Below, in pieces: positions 62,202 to 64,000 of a stretch of 64,000 nt of DNA (within the stretch, counting starts at the first letter, position 1; the number at the start of each line of letters is the position of its first letter). The notes beneath the pieces were generated by a model. The model made no database searches. It had not been told where the DNA came from and worked only from the letters and a program-made list of their open reading frames with translations. Origin of the DNA: Erythrobacter sanguineus (GTDB taxonomy: Bacteria; Pseudomonadota; Alphaproteobacteria; Sphingomonadales; Sphingomonadaceae). Location of the stretch: contig CAMCUB010000005.1 in the NCBI GenBank assembly GCA_945878845.1, positions 62,001-126,000 of the forward strand, in the 5' to 3' direction. The position numbers and the translations under genes were made by a program.

Positions 62202-63398
62202 TTACAGACCGAGGATCATCTTGGTGATGATGTTGCGCTGGATCTCGTTCGATCCGCCGTAGATGCTGGTCTTGCGCATGTTGAAATAGGTCGCCGCCGC
62301 GTGCGCCGCATAGTCGGGGCCGACCGGGTGCTGGTTCGAGCCGTTGTCGTTCGACACCCCGCCCATGTAGGGCGCCGAGTAGGTGCCGACCGCCTCCAGC
62401 GTGAGTTCGGTCAGGCGCTGCTGGATTTCGGTGCCCTTGATCTTGAGGATCGAGCTTTCCGGCCCGGGTCCCTTGCCCGCCTGCTCGCCCGCGAGCGTGC
62501 GCAGCTCGGTGATTTCGAGCGCGGCGAGATCGATCTCGAGCTGGCTCACCTTCTTGGCGAAGTCGAAGTCCTTGATCAGCGGCGCGCCGTCGAGGGTTTC
62601 ATGCGTCGCGATCTCGCGCAGCTTTTCCACGCCGCGCTTCGAGCGCGCCACGCCGGCGATGCCCGAACGTTCATGCGCGAGCAGGAACTTGGCATAGGTC
62701 CAGCCCTTGTTCTCGACGCCGACAAGATTCTCGACCGGTACGCGCACGTCGGTCAGCCAGGTCTCGTTGACCTCGTAGCCGCCGTCGAGAAGCTTGATCG
62801 GCTTCACTTCCACGCCCGGCGTCTTCATGTCGACGAGGATGAAGCTGATGCCTTCCTGCGCCTTGGCGGTGGGATCGGTGCGGCACAGGAAGAAGCCCCA
62901 GTCGGCGTGCTGGGCGAGCGTCGTCCAGGTCTTCTGGCCGTTGATGACATAGTGATCGCCGTCACGCACCGCGGTGGTCTTGAGGCTGGCAAGGTCCGAG
63001 CCTGCGCCCGGTTCCGAATAGCCCTGGCACCACCACACTTCGCCGCTGCGAATGCCGGGCAAGTGCTTGGCCTTCTGCTCTTCGTTGCCGAAGGTGTAGA
63101 TCACCGGGCCGACCATCGAGACGCCGAAGGGCAGCGGCATCAGCGCGTTCACGCGGGCGTTCTCTTCCGACCAGATGTAGCGCTGGGTCGGGGTCCAGCC
63201 GGTGCCGCCATATTCGGTCGGCCATGCCGGAACCGACCAGCCCTTCGCGCCAAGGATCTTGTGCCAGGCGACGAAGTCCTCGCGCGCCATGTCTTCGCGC
63301 ATGCCGAAGTCGGCGAGGTGCTTGGGATAGTTCTCGGTGATGAAGGCGCGCACTTCGTCGCGGAAGGCCTGCTCTTCGGGGGTGAATTCGAGGTTCAT
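62202..63398 (-). CDS. Acyl-CoA dehydrogenase, first subunit-like
   Basis: This is a 398-residue acyl-CoA dehydrogenase with MNLEFTPEEQAFRDEVRAFI at the N-terminus, QGYSEPGAGSDLASLKTTA (flavin-binding segment), VRVPVENLVGVENKGW, and the terminal RKTSIYGGSNEIQRNIITK. It belongs to the ~400-residue subgroup seen in paired, heterotetrameric enzymes (for example ChsE-type pairs). It is the first gene of a two-gene operon with the 376-residue dehydrogenase. A promoter should lie in the 210 bp upstream, which also contains the parS site. Confidence 0.93.
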   Translation of the reverse strand: MNLEFTPEEQAFRDEVRAFITENYPKHLADFGMREDMAREDFVAWHKILGAKGWSVPAWPTEYGGTGWTPTQRYIWSEENARVNALMPLPFGVSMVGPVIYTFGNEEQKAKHLPGIRSGEVWWCQGYSEPGAGSDLASLKTTAVRDGDHYVINGQKTWTTLAQHADWGFFLCRTDPTAKAQEGISFILVDMKTPGVEVKPIKLLDGGYEVNETWLTDVRVPVENLVGVENKGWTYAKFLLAHERSGIAGVARSKRGVEKLREIATHETLDGAPLIKDFDFAKKVSQLEIDLAALEITELRTLAGEQAGKGPGPESSILKIKGTEIQQRLTELTLEAVGTYSAPYMGGVSNDNGSNQHPVGPDYAAHAAATYFNMRKTSIYGGSNEIQRNIITKMILGL

Positions 63399-63513
63399 GG
63401 GGTCTCTCTCCAGACTGCTTTTGCCGCTTTGGAATACGCTTTGTCACGGCGCGGGGATGCGGAAAAGAGGCAATTGGCTCCGACGGCCCCAGAGCCGCCG
63501 CGCCCTAGCGTCA

Positions 63514-63529
63514 TGTTTCACGTGAAACA
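63514..63529. other. Perfect parS site (ParB centromere)
   Basis: TGTTTCACGTGAAACA is a full 16-bp palindrome identical to the bacterial chromosomal parS consensus. ParB nucleates here, spreads and loads SMC; such sites cluster close to the replication origin. It is intergenic, 115 bp upstream of the acyl-CoA dehydrogenase start. No parA/parB genes are in the window. Confidence 0.9.
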
Positions 63530-63608
63530 GCCAATGACCCGCCGATGATGCGTCAATGACCATGCAATGGGGAGGGAATCGCCGCGCGACTCCACTCCCT
63601 GCATTACC

Positions 63609-64000
63609 TCACATCTCCAGCGGACCATGTTGGATATGCGGCAGCACATGGCGCGCAAACAGATCGGCTTCCTGCATGTGCGGATAGCCCGAGAGGATGA
63701 AGGCCTCGATGCCTTCTGCCTGATAGGCGCGCAGCTTGGCGAGCACCTGATCGGGCGTGCCGACGATCGCCGCCCCGCAGCCCGAGCGTGCGCGCCCGAT
63801 TCCGGTCCACAGGTTCTCCTCGACGAAGCCGTCGCCATCCGCCGCGCCGCGCAGTTCCTGCTGGCGCTGGACGCCGTAGTTCTTGGCATCGAGCGACTTT
63901 TCGCGGATCGCGCGGCCGGCCTCGTCATCGAGCTTCGAGAGCAGCCGGTCGGCATAGTGGCGCGCTTCGTCCTCGGTCTCGCGCACGACCACGTGGACGC
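63609..64000 (-). CDS. LLM-class flavin monooxygenase (SsuD-like), 5' end cut off by the window
   Basis: This is the C-terminal ~130 residues of a luciferase-like, FMNH2-dependent monooxygenase. The visible part VHVVVRETEDEARHYADRLLSKLDD closely follows the corresponding segment of alkanesulfonate monooxygenase SsuD, and GTPDQVLAKLRAYQAEGIEAFILSGYPHMQEA matches its C-terminal (beta/alpha)8 end, including the SGYPHxxEA motif. The frame continues past 64000, so the true start lies outside the window. SsuD releases sulfite from alkanesulfonates during sulfur starvation. The flavin reductase and transporter genes would be outside the window. Confidence 0.88.
   Translation of the reverse strand, partial: VHVVVRETEDEARHYADRLLSKLDDEAGRAIREKSLDAKNYGVQRQQELRGAADGDGFVEENLWTGIGRARSGCGAAIVGTPDQVLAKLRAYQAEGIEAFILSGYPHMQEADLFARHVLPHIQHGPLEM

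Overview
The window is high-GC, gene-dense chromosomal DNA. It most likely comes from an alphaproteobacterium of the Sphingomonadales, perhaps an Erythrobacteraceae relative (inference). The clues are an Entner-Doudoroff operon (zwf-edd-eda with glk), many TonB-dependent receptors, an NrsF-type anti-sigma/ECF pair, FucP/GluP-type sugar import and S46 peptidase. A perfect 16-bp parS site at 63514-63529 suggests the window lies in the ParB-loading region, near the replication origin. No tRNA, rRNA, CRISPR array or insertion sequence was recognised.

Layout. (1) 2-4059: a TonB-dependent receptor cut by the window edge, a secreted SurE-like nucleotidase and a lipoprotein tyrosine phosphatase-like protein, all on the plus strand. 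(2) 4068-20728: a redox island. A CcmI-like TPR protein (minus) diverges from a plus-strand operon of four genes: a FAD/NAD-cNMP-cNMP-4x[4Fe-4S] fusion, a membrane protein with two HX13H helices (a predicted diheme cytochrome b), an FHA-TM-decaheme cytochrome and a CpdA-like phosphodiesterase. Facing it is a minus-strand operon with a pentaheme c554-like cytochrome, a double GlcG-like lipoprotein, an outer-membrane barrel and a secreted decaheme cytochrome with LVIVD repeats. A palindromic repeat lies where the two converge. About 25 c-type hemes are encoded. (3) 20932-36813: a minus-strand two-partner secretion operon: TpsB, a 2,718-aa TpsA with MBG repeats, a TPR-CHAT protease, a CHASE2 adenylate cyclase and a FecR-like secreted protein. 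(4) 37095-40322: a helical lipoprotein and an S46 dipeptidyl-peptidase.

(5) 40416-50763: central sugar metabolism. It has glk with a divergent PEP carboxylase-like gene, a LacI regulator divergent from a glucose-type MFS porter, and zwf-edd-eda ending in a clear intrinsic terminator. A 15-bp sequence is shared upstream of glk and zwf. (6) 50948-58955: a sucrose utilisation locus: TonB receptor, GH68 enzyme, ROK fructokinase and esterase on the minus strand, with a GPH/SLC45-type sucrose porter and LacI regulator on the plus strand. Two palindromic operators sit in the divergent promoter region. (7) 58956-59654: about 700 bp without a convincing gene, holding Fur-box-like sites and a signal peptide that runs into degenerate sequence. 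(8) 59655-60826: an NrsF/ECF sigma operon with a visible ECF-type promoter. (9) 61047-64000: a pair of acyl-CoA dehydrogenases, the parS site, and the 3' part of an SsuD-like flavin monooxygenase.

The strongest candidate for an undescribed system is region 2, probably linked to region 3. Together they suggest an electron route from cytosolic NAD(P)H through FAD/Fe-S and cytochrome b to periplasmic and outer-membrane multiheme cytochromes. Synthesis (CHASE2 cyclase), breakdown (CpdA) and sensing (two cNMP domains inside the reductase) of cAMP are encoded within the same 19 kb. All functions are predictions from reading the sequence; no database search was run.
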